Assembly: GCA_964017125.1 (NCBI GenBank) | Contig: OZ024915.1 | Span: 19,274,416 to 19,338,415, forward strand | DNA length: 64,000 bases | Source: Flabesymbios commensalis | Taxonomy: Eukaryota; Annelida; Polychaeta; Terebellida; Flabelligeridae | Direction: 5' to 3' | Shown here: positions 1 through 10,658 of the stretch, piece by piece | How the letters are laid out: the number at the start of each line of letters is the position of its first letter | Position numbering within the stretch: position 1 is the first letter of the stretch | The notes under the pieces: model-generated | What the model was told of the DNA's origin: nothing | Databases searched by the model: none | What the model saw: only the letters and a program-made list of their open reading frames with translations | Position numbers and translations under genes: made by a program

Positions 1-175
1 TCAACCCTTATCCTTATCTTTTTCACTCACTTGAAGTTGTGTCTCGCTACCGCGACCCACAACTTCAAGAGTACAAATATTTGCGAATCTTGATGTTTAG
101 ACACATATTTCATTCCCAATAGCAGTTTTTTGGTTGACTAATAAAACATATTAAAAACGACAATAGTCGTGATCA
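1..175 (+). mobile_element. Hairpin MITE family B2, copy 1 (cut by window edge)
   Basis: Begins near the window edge with ACCCTTATC, followed by a hairpin whose arms are CACTTGAAGTTGTG and its inverse around TCTCGCTACCGCGAC. A tail resembling positions 32397-32485 and 58395-58631 follows (CAAATATTTGC, then ATTTCATTCCCAATA). Ends near the imperfect palindrome ACGACAATAGTCGT. Assigned by comparison with the other two copies. No coding capacity. Confidence 0.6.
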
Positions 176-1032
176 GGAGGACAAGGGTTTGGTCCAATAA
201 ACATCCGCCATTTTGTTATTCTTTGTCCGTTAATTTCCAATCATAACATAAAATACTTTTTTTTTAATTTGGGACCCGTAATGTATAACATTACCTGATC
301 ACGGTACACGGATTAGTTCTGGTGTTTAACGTGTCTGACTATGAATTATATCAAACGAGTGGGAATTCCCGCTGTAATAACATAAATATCAAGCTGTCCC
401 TCTGTTTATCATGCTATATCTCACTCCCGAGGCCATAATATAATCACTGATATATTGAGTAGTCTTGTCTCTGTTAAAAAATAAATCGTTATCATATCGA
501 CCGCACATGTAAATGAAGCCGCCAATGGACACCACAATGACTTTATTATTGAAACTTAAGCATTTTAGCTTTATTTAACATATTATCTGATCATATACAC
601 GTAATTAGATGGAGTGAGCATTTTATTTTAATCGGCAAAAATCACATTGACCAAAACTAATTGAAATAGTTTTACACAACTTGCAGTTGTAGCTGACGGT
701 TTTGGTTGCAAGCCTTTGGGTTATTTTGTGTTGACGTCTGCCAGCAATGTCACCCCATATAAGCAATGATAAGCATGCGCAGCACTGAAATGGTATTTAG
801 ACGCATATAGAACACTTTCAAAATCAACAAAAACGTCATCAATGCAAGATGTTGTTGTTGTTGAAATGGTTGGAGTTGCCCTTTTCGTCTATATCTGCTG
901 AACGTTAAACTTTAAAAAAAAAACTCATAGCCCCTCCTCCACGTATCATCTGTTCCGTCTAGTGACTGTGGCATAGGCCTTTTACGGTCTTGTTATCTTT
1001 ATCTTTTTCAATTTCAACGCTTTTGTATTCTA
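176..1032. other. Stretch without recognised gene
   Basis: AT-rich sequence with short homopolymers. No convincing exon, tRNA or repeat structure was seen on either strand. Confidence 0.4.
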
Positions 1033-1195
1033 GGGAACCTCCGTGATCGAAATGTAGCGTGCTCGACCTCAGACCCCCAGGGCTCAAATTTCGATTGCTT
1101 TGTCTTGAGGTCAATTTTTCAGTAGTCGTTAATGGACATCATTAATTGAGCTATATGTGAGCCACCTACTGACCAATTTAAATCGATGCAGGGAC
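1033..1195 (+). mobile_element. tRNA-derived SINE fragment
   Basis: Resembles the second half of the dimeric SINE at 63575-63765: CCTCCGTGATCGAAATGTAG (A-box region), then CAGGGCTCAAATTTCGA (degenerate B box). Diverged, and lacks the conserved CATCCTCAGGAGG tail. Confidence 0.55.
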
Positions 1196-1388
1196 CCTCT
1201 GGTGTATTGTTTGTGATTGCACAAACGTATGCTGAGGGAGCAATTCGAAGACATTACATCCTAAGCCTATTATATTTAAAATTATAAAAGACTATGGTGT
1301 AAAATACAGTTTGTTTTATTATTCTGTCTACTTGCCGAAAAATGGGATGCCTTCACATAAAAAAATATCGCGTCATGCTAAATGACAA

Positions 1389-1602
1389 TACTGTAGATCT
1401 GGTAAGATTCGTGTGTGTAAATTTTCGATAATTTTTTTATTTTGGGACTTTTCACGAAGATTGGAATTCGGAATTTTTTTAATTTTTGGTTAGTAGCACT
1501 ATTATGATAATAGTTTTCGCGAGATTCTTGAATTTGCAAATTTGTCCTCCTCGCGAAATTCGTGAAAATTAAAACCTCTCGAATTTTACCAGATCTACAG
1601 TA
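1389..1602. mobile_element. Tc1/mariner-type MITE with TA flanks
   Basis: About 214 bp bounded by inverted repeats: TACTGTAGATCTGGTAAGAT on the left, and the inverse of ATTTTACCAGATCTACAGTA on the right. If TA is the target duplication, the element starts CTGTAGATCTGG. The interior is AT-rich with TTCGCGA-type motifs near both ends and has no transposase. The minus-strand ORF across it is incidental. Confidence 0.7.
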
Positions 1603-1627
1603 GGTGGACATATCGATGATATACCAT

Positions 1628-2140
1628 GAAGTTGAGGTCATATTCTGATATCGGAATGTCATATTTTGACTTCAAACTGTCACACCCTCTATTCTAATGT
1701 TATAATGGCACATCATCATATTAGAATGCCATATTGTGACAATAATGTGTCATTTCATAAATGATAACGTCACATCATGATATTCAATTATCTTATCCTA
1801 AAGCCAAATTTCATATCCTGACATTAAAATGTCGTATTTTGACGTAAATTTGAATACCATAACATAATGTTCAACAAACATATCATGCCTTTCTAAAGCT
1901 GTATTCAGTCATCATATAGCGCCATTTTGTTATATTAAGGAGCAATGTTTGGACATCATAATACCATATACCATGACGTCATTGTGTCATATCCTAATAT
2001 TAAAATTACATATCCTAACACAAAAAATATAACAATCCTTTCGTTGGATTGCCACATCATCTAATTTGATTCTAACATTGTAAAATACTATCACCACATT
2101 ACAATATCATACAATGTCATAACTTTATTGCGTAATAGGT
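1628..2140. repeat. Degenerate ~20-22 bp minisatellite
   Basis: Variants of ATGTCATATTTTGACATTA recur irregularly (ATGTCATATTCTGA, ATGTCATATTTTGAC, ATGCCATATTGTGAC, ATGTCGTATTTTGAC, GTGTCATATCCTAATATTA). The phase drifts, so this is an old array. Confidence 0.5.
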
Positions 2141-2545
2141 TAATATTCAAAAGCCTAGTACGTGATAATAAAATACAATCAAGACATTTGTAGAAAATAG
2201 ACCCAATTGAGTGGCCGAACTATGCTAGCACGCGATATGATATCATTCAAACATTGCGCTATGTAGAAGTAAATAACCAACAGACCCGTGGGACACGTGT
2301 TCAAGCTAGTGTAATATTTTACTTGACTCTGTTATCAATTTATCCTCAAGCATTTACACCAATTTATTTCATATTTATATCCTAGATAAATCACAACTAA
2401 AATTTTACCGAAATCTATTTCATGGCGGCCATATGGGACTTTTGTGTATAAAGGAGTGTCAGGATGTACACAACTATCGCTGAAATGAATTTCCTGGCCC
2501 TAAAACACTTCATGTGTTTTTTTATTACTAAAATTTAATATTTTA

Positions 2546-2715
2546 GGGAGCGTCCGTGACCGAGAAGTAGCGAGCTCGGCCTCAGACCGTCAGGTTCGAA
2601 TTTCGAATCCTGTGTCTGGAGGGCAGTGTCATCATATTCATCTCACCATCCTCGGGAGCTTCTCCTGGCCCAGTTTAGGCTACATGTGCGCAAATGTGGT
2701 CTAAAAATCCATTAA
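2546..2715 (+). mobile_element. tRNA-derived SINE fragment
   Basis: GGGAGCGTCCGTGACCGAGA, an A-box-like AGTAGCGAGCTCGGCC, a B-box-like GGTTCGAATTTCGAATCC, then CATCCTCGGGAGCTTCTCC and CCCAGTTTAGGCTACATGTG. Same order as the copies at 30070 and 63575. It is the second monomer only. Confidence 0.75.
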
Positions 2716-2989
2716 TTTAATTTATTACCACTCAGAACTCAGAGCTCAGAATCATTTATTCGCCTCTTTAACAAATATATATATAGTCTCATCATTTTAT
2801 ACAGATAATTAATGATGTGATGGGCATGGAGACTTGCATTAAGATCAAGAATTTGATCGCTATCATGCAAGCCACCATATTTAATAAGCAAAATTCATCA
2901 AAACATGAACATACCAGAGTTGCATGGATCAAGCGCGCCACGTCGACGCCAGACATGCACCGGATAAATCACAACAGCCCGTACGCCGT

Positions 2990-3034
2990 CCCCCGGCCAA
3001 CCCACAGAGAAAAAATATTTGTGGGTTAGCCGGC
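2990..3034. repeat. GC-rich hairpin
   Basis: CCGGCCAACCCACA pairs with TGTGGGTTAGCCGG across an AT-rich loop. It sits in a GC-richer patch (about 2930-3110) that contains only incidental overlapping ORFs. A second small hairpin lies at 3178-3213 (CTCATATGCGGAC/GTCCGCAAATGAG). Function unknown. Confidence 0.5.
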
Positions 3035-3311
3035 GAAAACACGCACGAAGCCGGCAACACTAATGCACGACCCAGCGCCGAGGTGGCGCACTTGACCTCT
3101 AGACTGCTGATATGATATCGGAACATTTATATTTATATATATCATATGTGCAAAAAACTATGTGAGACTCCACGACATCTCATATGCGGACATTTAAGTC
3201 CGCAAATGAGAGGTCGAGACAGAGCACATTCAATGATTCTGAAAACTAGTTCACCCGACTCGTGACCGGGTAACCTTACATGACAAAGTATAACTATTTT
3301 ATTCTAGAATG

Positions 3312-6300
3312 TTATCGATTGCATACATAACAATTTTCAATTAAACATTGTGGCTGGTACATTTCAATAAAATAATTACGGGTATACAATACAAAATCTG
3401 AAAAACTATGAGTAAGAAATTTGTCTCGAATTTCGTTTGGTAACCGATTTATTAAATTGGGAATATTATGAGAAATACATTTGGTAGCAAATACATGATT
3501 CACTTTCATTGGAGTCAAATCATCACAGCGTCTAGTGTTATATCTGGATTGCCTGATAAAATTCAAGTTTTGAAAATAATTCGGTAAACTCTTTATCAAA
3601 TATTTGTAATAAAATTTTAACTGATTAAGTTTAAATATGTCCTGTATTTTTAAAAGATTAAGTTTGATAAAAATTGGATCCGTATGTGCTAAATATTTAC
3701 TTTGTGTTATAAATCTTACTGCTCTCTTTTGTAATTTCACAATTCTTTCATTGTTATGTCCCCAGATTAAAATGCCATAATTTACATGTGGTAAGAATAG
3801 CGAGTTATACAACTGGAGTAAAACATTCCTGGGAAGTACAAATTTCATTTTATTGATAATTCCGAGGGTTCTTGAAAGTTTACAGGATAGTTTCTCTATA
3901 TGATCGTTCCAATTTAAATTCTCATTTAATCTGAATCCTAAAAAATCTACCACTTTTGTGTTACCAATAACAGTATTTTCGATTTGTATTTCCGGAATTG
4001 ATACTTTACGTTGTACTTTATGGAATATACAAAATTTTGTCTTAGAAATATTTAAAGACAATTTATTGAGTTTTAACCATACAATAATTTTTTCTAGCTC
4101 CATATTAATTATGTTAGCAGTTTCCTTGTTATTTGTGTTAATGGGTGCAAAAAGTGTTGCATCATCGGCAAATAGTATAAATTTAAAAAAGTTACTTGAT
4201 TTAACAATATCATTTATATAAATTAAAAACAACAGCGGTCCTAAAATAGATCCCTGGGGAACACCTGTTTTTATATCCAAAACCTGTGAATTGATGTCAT
4301 CAAAAACTACAAATTGTTTTCTATTTGACAGGTAACTCTCAAGCAATTTTCCTGGACCATCAGAAACGCCATAAAATTCCAACTTTTCTATCAAGATGTT
4401 GTGATCTAACGTGTCGAACGCTTTTGAGAGGTCCAGAAAAATTCCCAGAGGCACCTGTCCCTTGTCCATCATGTTTAGTAACTTATCAACTAATTCCAAT
4501 GCGGCAAATTCGGTTGAGTGACGTTTACGAAACCCATATTGACTTCCATAGAAAAGTCCATTTGTTTCAAAATAAGCATACAATTGATTAAAAATAACTC
4601 GTTCTACAACCTTAGATGTTGATGGTAGAAGTGATATGGGTCGATAGTTTGTAAATAAAGTGTCATCTCCTGATTTGAAAATCGGAACTACTTTGGCTTT
4701 TTTTAGCTGATTTGGAAATATGCTAATTTTTAAACATTGGTTTATTATAACAGTTAGGGGTTTTGAAATGATCTCCGCTATTGATTTAATTAATATGTTG
4801 GAAATGCTATCATAACCTGAACTGCTTTTAGAATCTAATTGGGAGATTATTTTATTTACTTCTTTTATTTCAACTGGTTGAAATTCAAATTTAGTATTAG
4901 GTTTTGATACTAAGTAATCGCTAAAGTGTCTATGTGGAACTTCTTCAATTTTGTCTGCAAGATTTTTGCCTATATTTGTGAAGAACGCATTAAATTTATT
5001 TGCTATATCTTTTTTATCTGAAATTTTCTTTTCTCCGTGTTTAAAATAGATAGGTAATTTTGTGTTTTGCTTGTTTTTGTGTAATATATCATTAATCATT
5101 GACCATGTTTTCTTCACATTACCACTGTAAATATTGAATATGTTTCGATAATGTCTTTGTTTTGCCATTCCAATGCTACGTTTTAATATTTTATTGTATG
5201 TGTTTAAATTGGTGGAGAGGATATCATATTCGTTTGTATTTGGATCACTTTTTTTAATCTTTTTGTATAATTCATTGCGAAATTTGATAGACTTTAATAT
5301 ACCATAACTAATCCAACTATTTTTCTTATGTTTTCGAGAATTAAACTTTATATTTTTGCAAGGTAAAAAGTTGTCTTTATTCTTTTCAATAATAGAAGAC
5401 ATAGTATCATAATTTATCTGAGGATCAGCTTCGGGATTTTGATCTATATTACCTAAAATGTCTGCAGATATTAGCTCATTTTTGAATTTTTCAATCTTTT
5501 CGGGACTCTGGTTTGAAACTTTAATGTATTTAGGTTGTTTGTTATAAGAATGGTTACCCTCTATGCTTATGAAATATGGTTGATGATCTGAAAATTTATC
5601 TATTAATATACCTGATGCCGCACGAGTAAGCTTTTCTGAATTTCTCCCTAAGAAATTATCGATAAGTGTGGCACTACGTCTCGATATCCTAGTGGGCAAT
5701 ATTAGATGTGGATGAAAACTATGAGAAATTATAACATTAAAATAATCACTAACTATATTACGTTTTAATATGTCAAGTAAATTAATATTAAAGTCGCCTC
5801 CTATTATTACTTCAGCATTGAATGTATTTAATTTATCTAATACCCGACTAAATTGATTATTAAATGTACTATAATTATCTATTGTATCTCTAGGGGGTCT
5901 ATATATATTTCCTAGTATTATATTACTACATGTATTTCCGCCCGAAACTTTAATAAATTGACCTTCCCAGATATCTGACTTTTCATAAATCGGTAGATTT
6001 GAATAACTATAGCTATTATGTAAATATATCATCAGTCCACCTCGGGTACTAGACATTCTTTCTTGTGATATACATGTATAATCATCCAGTTTAAACAACG
6101 CTACATCATCATTTTGTGACAGCCAACTTTCTTGTATTATTATAGCACTAAATTGTAAGTTACTTTGTTTTAAATTTTCAACAAATAGAAATAACTCGTC
6201 AAATTTTGCATTAATACTAGCTATATTTGTTCTTAAAACTGTAAAATTTGTTTTATTTTTTTCCAAAAAAGTTTTTAAATTGGCAGTATCCATATACGGT

Positions 6301-6425
6301 GATTTATAATTTACTTTTATTTCGTTTTCAGTGTCTTCAATTGAATCAAGTATAGTCAATAAAGAATTATCTTGGTTACCATAAAAAATATCAGTCATTA
6401 AATTATTATTTAACGAAACAGCCAT
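3312..6425 (-). CDS. LINE ORF2: endonuclease-reverse transcriptase
   Basis: Intact 1037-residue ORF from ATG on the minus strand. The N-terminal ~60-300 residues are an APE-type endonuclease: RTNIASINAKFDEL (65-78), catalytic-type E99 in IIQESW, YRPP (175-178), GGDFNIN (209-215), SDHQP (279-283). The reverse transcriptase covers ~560-790: YRPISLLPS (594-602), FLDLSKAFDTLDH (663-675), GVPQGSILGPLLFLIYIND (721-739) and the active-site FADD (752-755). The C-terminus ends CLIENCYVCNR. This layout belongs to the Jockey/CR1-like non-LTR groups; the clade cannot be named by eye. It nicks target DNA and primes reverse transcription from the nick. No ORF1 lies directly upstream, so the copy may be 5'-incomplete or separated from its partner. 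An intact frame suggests a young copy. Confidence 0.93.
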   Translation of the reverse strand: MAVSLNNNLMTDIFYGNQDNSLLTILDSIEDTENEIKVNYKSPYMDTANLKTFLEKNKTNFTVLRTNIASINAKFDELFLFVENLKQSNLQFSAIIIQESWLSQNDDVALFKLDDYTCISQERMSSTRGGLMIYLHNSYSYSNLPIYEKSDIWEGQFIKVSGGNTCSNIILGNIYRPPRDTIDNYSTFNNQFSRVLDKLNTFNAEVIIGGDFNINLLDILKRNIVSDYFNVIISHSFHPHLILPTRISRRSATLIDNFLGRNSEKLTRAASGILIDKFSDHQPYFISIEGNHSYNKQPKYIKVSNQSPEKIEKFKNELISADILGNIDQNPEADPQINYDTMSSIIEKNKDNFLPCKNIKFNSRKHKKNSWISYGILKSIKFRNELYKKIKKSDPNTNEYDILSTNLNTYNKILKRSIGMAKQRHYRNIFNIYSGNVKKTWSMINDILHKNKQNTKLPIYFKHGEKKISDKKDIANKFNAFFTNIGKNLADKIEEVPHRHFSDYLVSKPNTKFEFQPVEIKEVNKIISQLDSKSSSGYDSISNILIKSIAEIISKPLTVIINQCLKISIFPNQLKKAKVVPIFKSGDDTLFTNYRPISLLPSTSKVVERVIFNQLYAYFETNGLFYGSQYGFRKRHSTEFAALELVDKLLNMMDKGQVPLGIFLDLSKAFDTLDHNILIEKLEFYGVSDGPGKLLESYLSNRKQFVVFDDINSQVLDIKTGVPQGSILGPLLFLIYINDIVKSSNFFKFILFADDATLFAPINTNNKETANIINMELEKIIVWLKLNKLSLNISKTKFCIFHKVQRKVSIPEIQIENTVIGNTKVVDFLGFRLNENLNWNDHIEKLSCKLSRTLGIINKMKFVLPRNVLLQLYNSLFLPHVNYGILIWGHNNERIVKLQKRAVRFITQSKYLAHTDPIFIKLNLLKIQDIFKLNQLKFYYKYLIKSLPNYFQNLNFIRQSRYNTRRCDDLTPMKVNHVFATKCISHNIPNLINRLPNEIRDKFLTHSFSDFVLYTRNYFIEMYQPQCLIENCYVCNR

Positions 6426-6900
6426 TTATATTTAGTGTATAATGAGGTTGTAAGACAACCATTTCGAGAAATGCATTCCATATAGGGTTTAAAAAGCTAT
6501 GCATATTGCATTCAAGTATTGTTGATGTGTACACAGATTGAACAAGCATTGGTAGTCTGATACAATATATAAGAGTCACGAGAGGGGTGAACAGTTTCTG
6601 CACACAAATGCGTCTGCTATTTAGGACACATTGTGTCACAAACAGCAGACTAGTGTACATGTCATGGCCCACAATGAGTTGACCAGGAAATGCACTCGTA
6701 CCGACAACTGCTGACCACCCACATGATTCCAAATCGTTTGATTTCCAACCATGCGTGCAGGCAAGCAGATGCCAATACAACAACGTATAAACGGTACATG
6801 ACATAGTGACAAGTGCAATAAATGGCCTGTTTATAGGTCAGGACTGTCTTGACCCTAGAGTATGAAAAACATAAATAATATGGAATTAAAATAAACAAAA
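6426..6900. other. 5' flank of the LINE ORF2
   Basis: No ORF1 and no recognised repeat. The short minus-strand ORFs here show no motif or coding character. It may include part of the LINE 5' UTR, but no element end is visible. Confidence 0.35.
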
Positions 6901-6924
6901 ACTATGCATTCTTATGTCTCCAAT

Positions 6925-8620
6925 AAGATAAATTGTGTGCCGTAACGTATGCCGGTTAACAGTAATTTTAGGGGGAAAAAAATATATGCAAATTTTAATA
7001 ATATAAATCTCATCATAACACAATTTCCAGCCTTAAACAATTGAAAATATGACCTAGAAAAAAAAAAAAAAAAATCAACAAATTTACGCATTTTTATATC
7101 TTAGGATATATAGCATTGCTGGTTGGCAGTATTTTTTAAGGGAAAACATTCAAGTTTAAATAAAATTTCAGCCTCAAACGAATGAGAATATGTGTATTTA
7201 AGAAAACATTTAAACATCAGACATCACAATAAACATGCTAAACGAATAAACCTTATATACATAACGTGAATTATATGTTTTGAAGAGAAACAATAATTGC
7301 GATACAGTCTCTGACAACCAAACTGAATGAGGGCAGACCAACTAAATGTGGGCATACCCTCAACAGATCCAGAAATTAGATAGCAGCATATACAATAATT
7401 CATAAAGTACATTAACATGATTAAATAAGACTGATATATCCAAATTAAACCTTATTATGTACGGAAGAAGCCTGTCTAAAATAACAAAATAAATTGAAGT
7501 ATAAATTAATTATCATCCGTTCACAATATTTTTGGTTGTCAAGTTGTCATTTACTTTAATAGTTGTATATCATGTTACTATAGTTGTGTATCTCAAGTGT
7601 ATATTTTGTTTATTATTTCATTTGAAACTGAAAGAAATTCGCACAGTTATTTTTGAGTTGATGGAAACAACAAGGTCTGATACATTAGAAGATAGAGAAA
7701 CAATAATAGTCATGCCATCTCTGATAATTTGACTGAATAAGAGCATATATACCCACAGAGGAATTGAAGAATATATAACTGTAAAAGCACCATACAAAGT
7801 ATTTCAAAACGTACACTCACAAGTAAAGTAACATTCCCGGTTTAGGCTGATTATATACAAATATCAAAATAGCCCCAATGGCAGCGTTTTGCCCACATTT
7901 TCTTTTTGTTTAAATCTTCTAATTAAATAATATTCATCAAGTTAAAATAATTTATATCTCCACTAAGATAAATAACGTATGCCGGTTAACAGTAATTTTA
8001 AGGGGGCGGAAACATATTCCAATTTAAATAAATTAATTCTCATCATAACACAATTTCCAGCCTTATATGATTGAAAATATATGATCTAAAAATAAACAAA
8101 TTTATGCATTTTTATATCTTCACTAGGATATATAGCATTGCTGGCTGGCAGAATTTTAAGGGAAAACATATTCATATTTTTAATAAAATTTCATCCTAAC
8201 GAAATTTTCAGCCTTAAACGAATGAAAGTGTGCATTTAGAGAGAAATATATATATAAAAAAAAGAAAGAAAAAAGCTTGTTTAATGACTAAGTATATCTC
8301 AAGTATATTTTGATCATATTTTATATTTAGACATTTAGACATCTGATATCACAATAAACATGATAAACGCATACACCTTATATACATCAAAAAACAACGT
8401 GAATTATATGTTTTGAAAAGAAACAATAATCGCGATAGATCTACAGTCTCTGACAACCAAACTGGATGAGGGCATACCAACTGAATGTGGGCATACCCTC
8501 AACAGATCCAGGAATTAGACAGCAGCATATACAATATTTCATAAAGTACATTAAATAAGACTGATATCTCCAAATTAAACCGTAATATGTACGGAAGAAG
8601 CCTGTCTAAAATAACAAAAC
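6925..8620. repeat. Direct duplication of a 0.55-0.65 kb AT-rich block
   Basis: Block 6925-7500 recurs at 7965-8620. Shared landmarks: GTATGCCGGTTAACAGTAAT (6948, 7977), GGATATATAGCATTGCTGG, GTGAATTATATGTTTTGAA, GGGCATACCCTCAACAGATC and ACGGAAGAAGCCTGTCTAAA. Each block holds two shorter related sub-blocks around CAGCCT(T/C)AAAC. A weaker third remnant lies at about 7680-7770. No coding capacity. Confidence 0.75.
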
Positions 8621-8639
8621 AAATTAAAATATTCTCACT

Positions 8640-9020
8640 TTAATATGCAGTCTCAAAAAAAAATAAAGAAAAAATATATAGTTACGAAGTAAAATACACA
8701 TAGTTATTTCTTTATTAAATGTGCACCTTGAACATCAAATTTTATGAATCTTAGTCATTGTATTTAGATCAGATCTTGATCATTAAAATATTTTATGTGT
8801 AACGAATTTAGTTGTTCAATAATTGCATAAATTATGGATGGATAATTCTTAGTCACTTAACTACCTCAAAAGTCTAGTTGTAGTGAAGTGACTTAGGCGT
8901 ATAAATTTAGATCATAATGAATATAGCTAGTATTAGAATATTTATTTAAAATAGTGGTACTGACCTCACACTTCTAATCGTAGGGAAAAATATATGATCG
9001 AGTGTATGTTTAAATGTGAA
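8640..9020. other. AT-rich stretch downstream of the NADAR ORF
   Basis: Low-complexity AT sequence on the 3' side of the minus-strand ORF. No reverse transcriptase remnant, so the ORF1-like gene is not visibly followed by an ORF2 here. Confidence 0.4.
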
Positions 9021-10298
9021 CTATACATCTTTCAGTTCGTCGCGCACTTTCATCAGAGCCTGGCCTAACTGATTTTGTCCTTTCCAGGCAGATTGATCAC
9101 AGATGGTCTCCTGTTTCATATCTAGGCCAATGCCCCAGTAGGTGTCTTTCACACTGGCCTGACATAATGTTTTATCTCCGGTATCAAGCAGTCTCTGTTT
9201 CAGTGTTGAATTTCCGGAAAATTTAGCAAAAAGAATTTGTTTCATGATATTTGTGGATTTGTCGTTCCATTTCTCACTTTCGAATTCAGTAATGTTTCTG
9301 CCCAAATATTTACATTTTACAGGGTCAGACTCCGACAGGATATGCGCTGCAGCTGGGATGTCTTTGAAGAACAAAGCTTTCTGGTGTTGATAGGCTTGCT
9401 CTACTGTGCAATATTGGTTGTTTTTTATTTCAAAAGTTTGTTTGTGGAAAGTAGAAAAATGTGAAAATTGACCCCAGAAGGCGACATATTCTCCTTTATA
9501 TTGAGTAGAAGTGAATGTGGGATTAAGATCTTCCGGGAGTGATTCAATCGTATCAATCGTGTACAGTTTGTGGTCTACGTACAGTTTGTCAGCAATCAAA
9601 CGAGCTGAGTGATCTGTGTTCAATGCACGGCGAAAAATTGGTTTCAATACTTTTCGTCTGTCATCCACCTCCGCTGGCCAGTCCTCAGATATGAAGATTT
9701 TGCTTTCTCGTGGTAGTTTACTTTTTTTAGCCTGCATGATTTTTTTGATATCGCCTGCCCAGTGGAATTTCACAATTATTGGTCGTGTTTTATTTTTCAG
9801 AAATAAACCTTTTCTATGGCAGCGAACTAATTTCATATCTCCGACGTCTTCAATGCCAAGGTCCGATATAATTTTTCGTATTTTATTTTCACACGCATGT
9901 GCATTTTCTCCCTTCTCTTCATCTAGGCCATAAAATAATAAATTGTCCCGTCTTGAGTATGACTCTAGGTCTATCACCTTTTGTTCAAGTTTTTTGTTAT
10001 ATTGTTCAGCTCGGTGTAGTTTATCTTCTAAGTACTCACATCGTTCATTGATTTTGTTGATTTCAACCTTATTGATTCCCGTTGCTGCAAAAGCCTCTGT
10101 CGCAGTATCCGCGGCGAAATCTACAGCAGCGTTAATATTCCTTTCAAATGTTGTCATTCTCTCACAAAGACTTGCGTGAAGCGCTTTTGCCCAGGCTGGA
10201 GTTTCATCAGGCAAGTGTACAGGTGTGGTCGGTGACGGTGACAGTACACGCGCGGCTTTTGAGTGTGTGTATTGACCACCAATATCTGGACTCATTTC
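9021..10298 (-). CDS. LINE ORF1-like protein fused to a NADAR domain
   Basis: The frame is open from 10349, but its first codon there is GTG. The first ATG is at 10298, giving about 425 residues. From that Met: a coiled coil at ~78-113 (EINKINERCEYLEDKLHRAE); then at ~113-248 a region like the L1/CR1 ORF1 RNA-binding fold (LESYSRRDNLLFYGLDEE, RPIIVKFHWAGD, DKLYVDHKLYTID, ESLP); then at ~271-423 a NADAR domain (YVAFWGQFSHFSTFH, TVEQAYQHQKALFF, LCQASVKDTYWGIGLDM, NQLGQALMKVRDEL). NADAR proteins hydrolyse ADP-ribose or related N-glycosidic bonds, and bacterial members remove ADP-ribose from guanine in DNA. ORF1 proteins bind element RNA. What the joined protein does is inference. The frame is unbroken and has no intron. 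It may be a LINE ORF1 that captured NADAR, or a retroposed host gene. Confidence 0.85.
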   Translation of the reverse strand, partial: EMSPDIGGQYTHSKAARVLSPSPTTPVHLPDETPAWAKALHASLCERMTTFERNINAAVDFAADTATEAFAATGINKVEINKINERCEYLEDKLHRAEQYNKKLEQKVIDLESYSRRDNLLFYGLDEEKGENAHACENKIRKIISDLGIEDVGDMKLVRCHRKGLFLKNKTRPIIVKFHWAGDIKKIMQAKKSKLPRESKIFISEDWPAEVDDRRKVLKPIFRRALNTDHSARLIADKLYVDHKLYTIDTIESLPEDLNPTFTSTQYKGEYVAFWGQFSHFSTFHKQTFEIKNNQYCTVEQAYQHQKALFFKDIPAAAHILSESDPVKCKYLGRNITEFESEKWNDKSTNIMKQILFAKFSGNSTLKQRLLDTGDKTLCQASVKDTYWGIGLDMKQETICDQSAWKGQNQLGQALMKVRDELKDV

Positions 10299-10349
10299 CA
10301 TTTGTGAATTCAATCGCTTATTCTGACAATCCGAAATGTGATTAGCCAC

Positions 10350-10654
10350 AGCTTTTCTAAATTTCTTTATTCGTGTTTGTCGCCATTTAAAAAAAAAGTG
10401 CCGCTAAAATTCCGCCCACCGTTTTCAGAGGTACATAGGGGCCATTTGTCTTTATAATTTTAACTCGTAAGGATGACAAAACCATCGAGAAAGGTAGTAC
10501 CGAGCTCCATGGTCATGGGAACTAAGGACATGACCCAACCATACTGGCAGACGGTGTCAGGATATATAACTGTAATCAGTCACCAGGGGACTCTAGTATC
10601 GATAAGGATGAAGTACTCAGCAGGTGGCGATAGTGGATTAGCAGGCGTGCGTTG
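10350..10654. other. 5' region of the NADAR ORF
   Basis: Moderately GC-rich flank between the ORF and the tandem array. It could be the 5' UTR of the same element on the minus strand. The small plus-strand ORF at 10473-10706 runs into the array and has no recognisable domain. The TCAA at 10655-10658 is the left candidate target duplication of the array. Confidence 0.35.
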
Positions 10655-10658
10655 TCAA

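Noticed and set aside
1378-1662. 94-residue minus-strand ORF
   Set aside because: Lies across the Tc1/mariner-type MITE and its inverted repeats.
6406-6898. Overlapping minus-strand ORFs of 60-132 residues upstream of the LINE ORF2
   Set aside because: No ORF1 motifs (coiled coil, RRM or zinc knuckle), and the frames conflict with one another.
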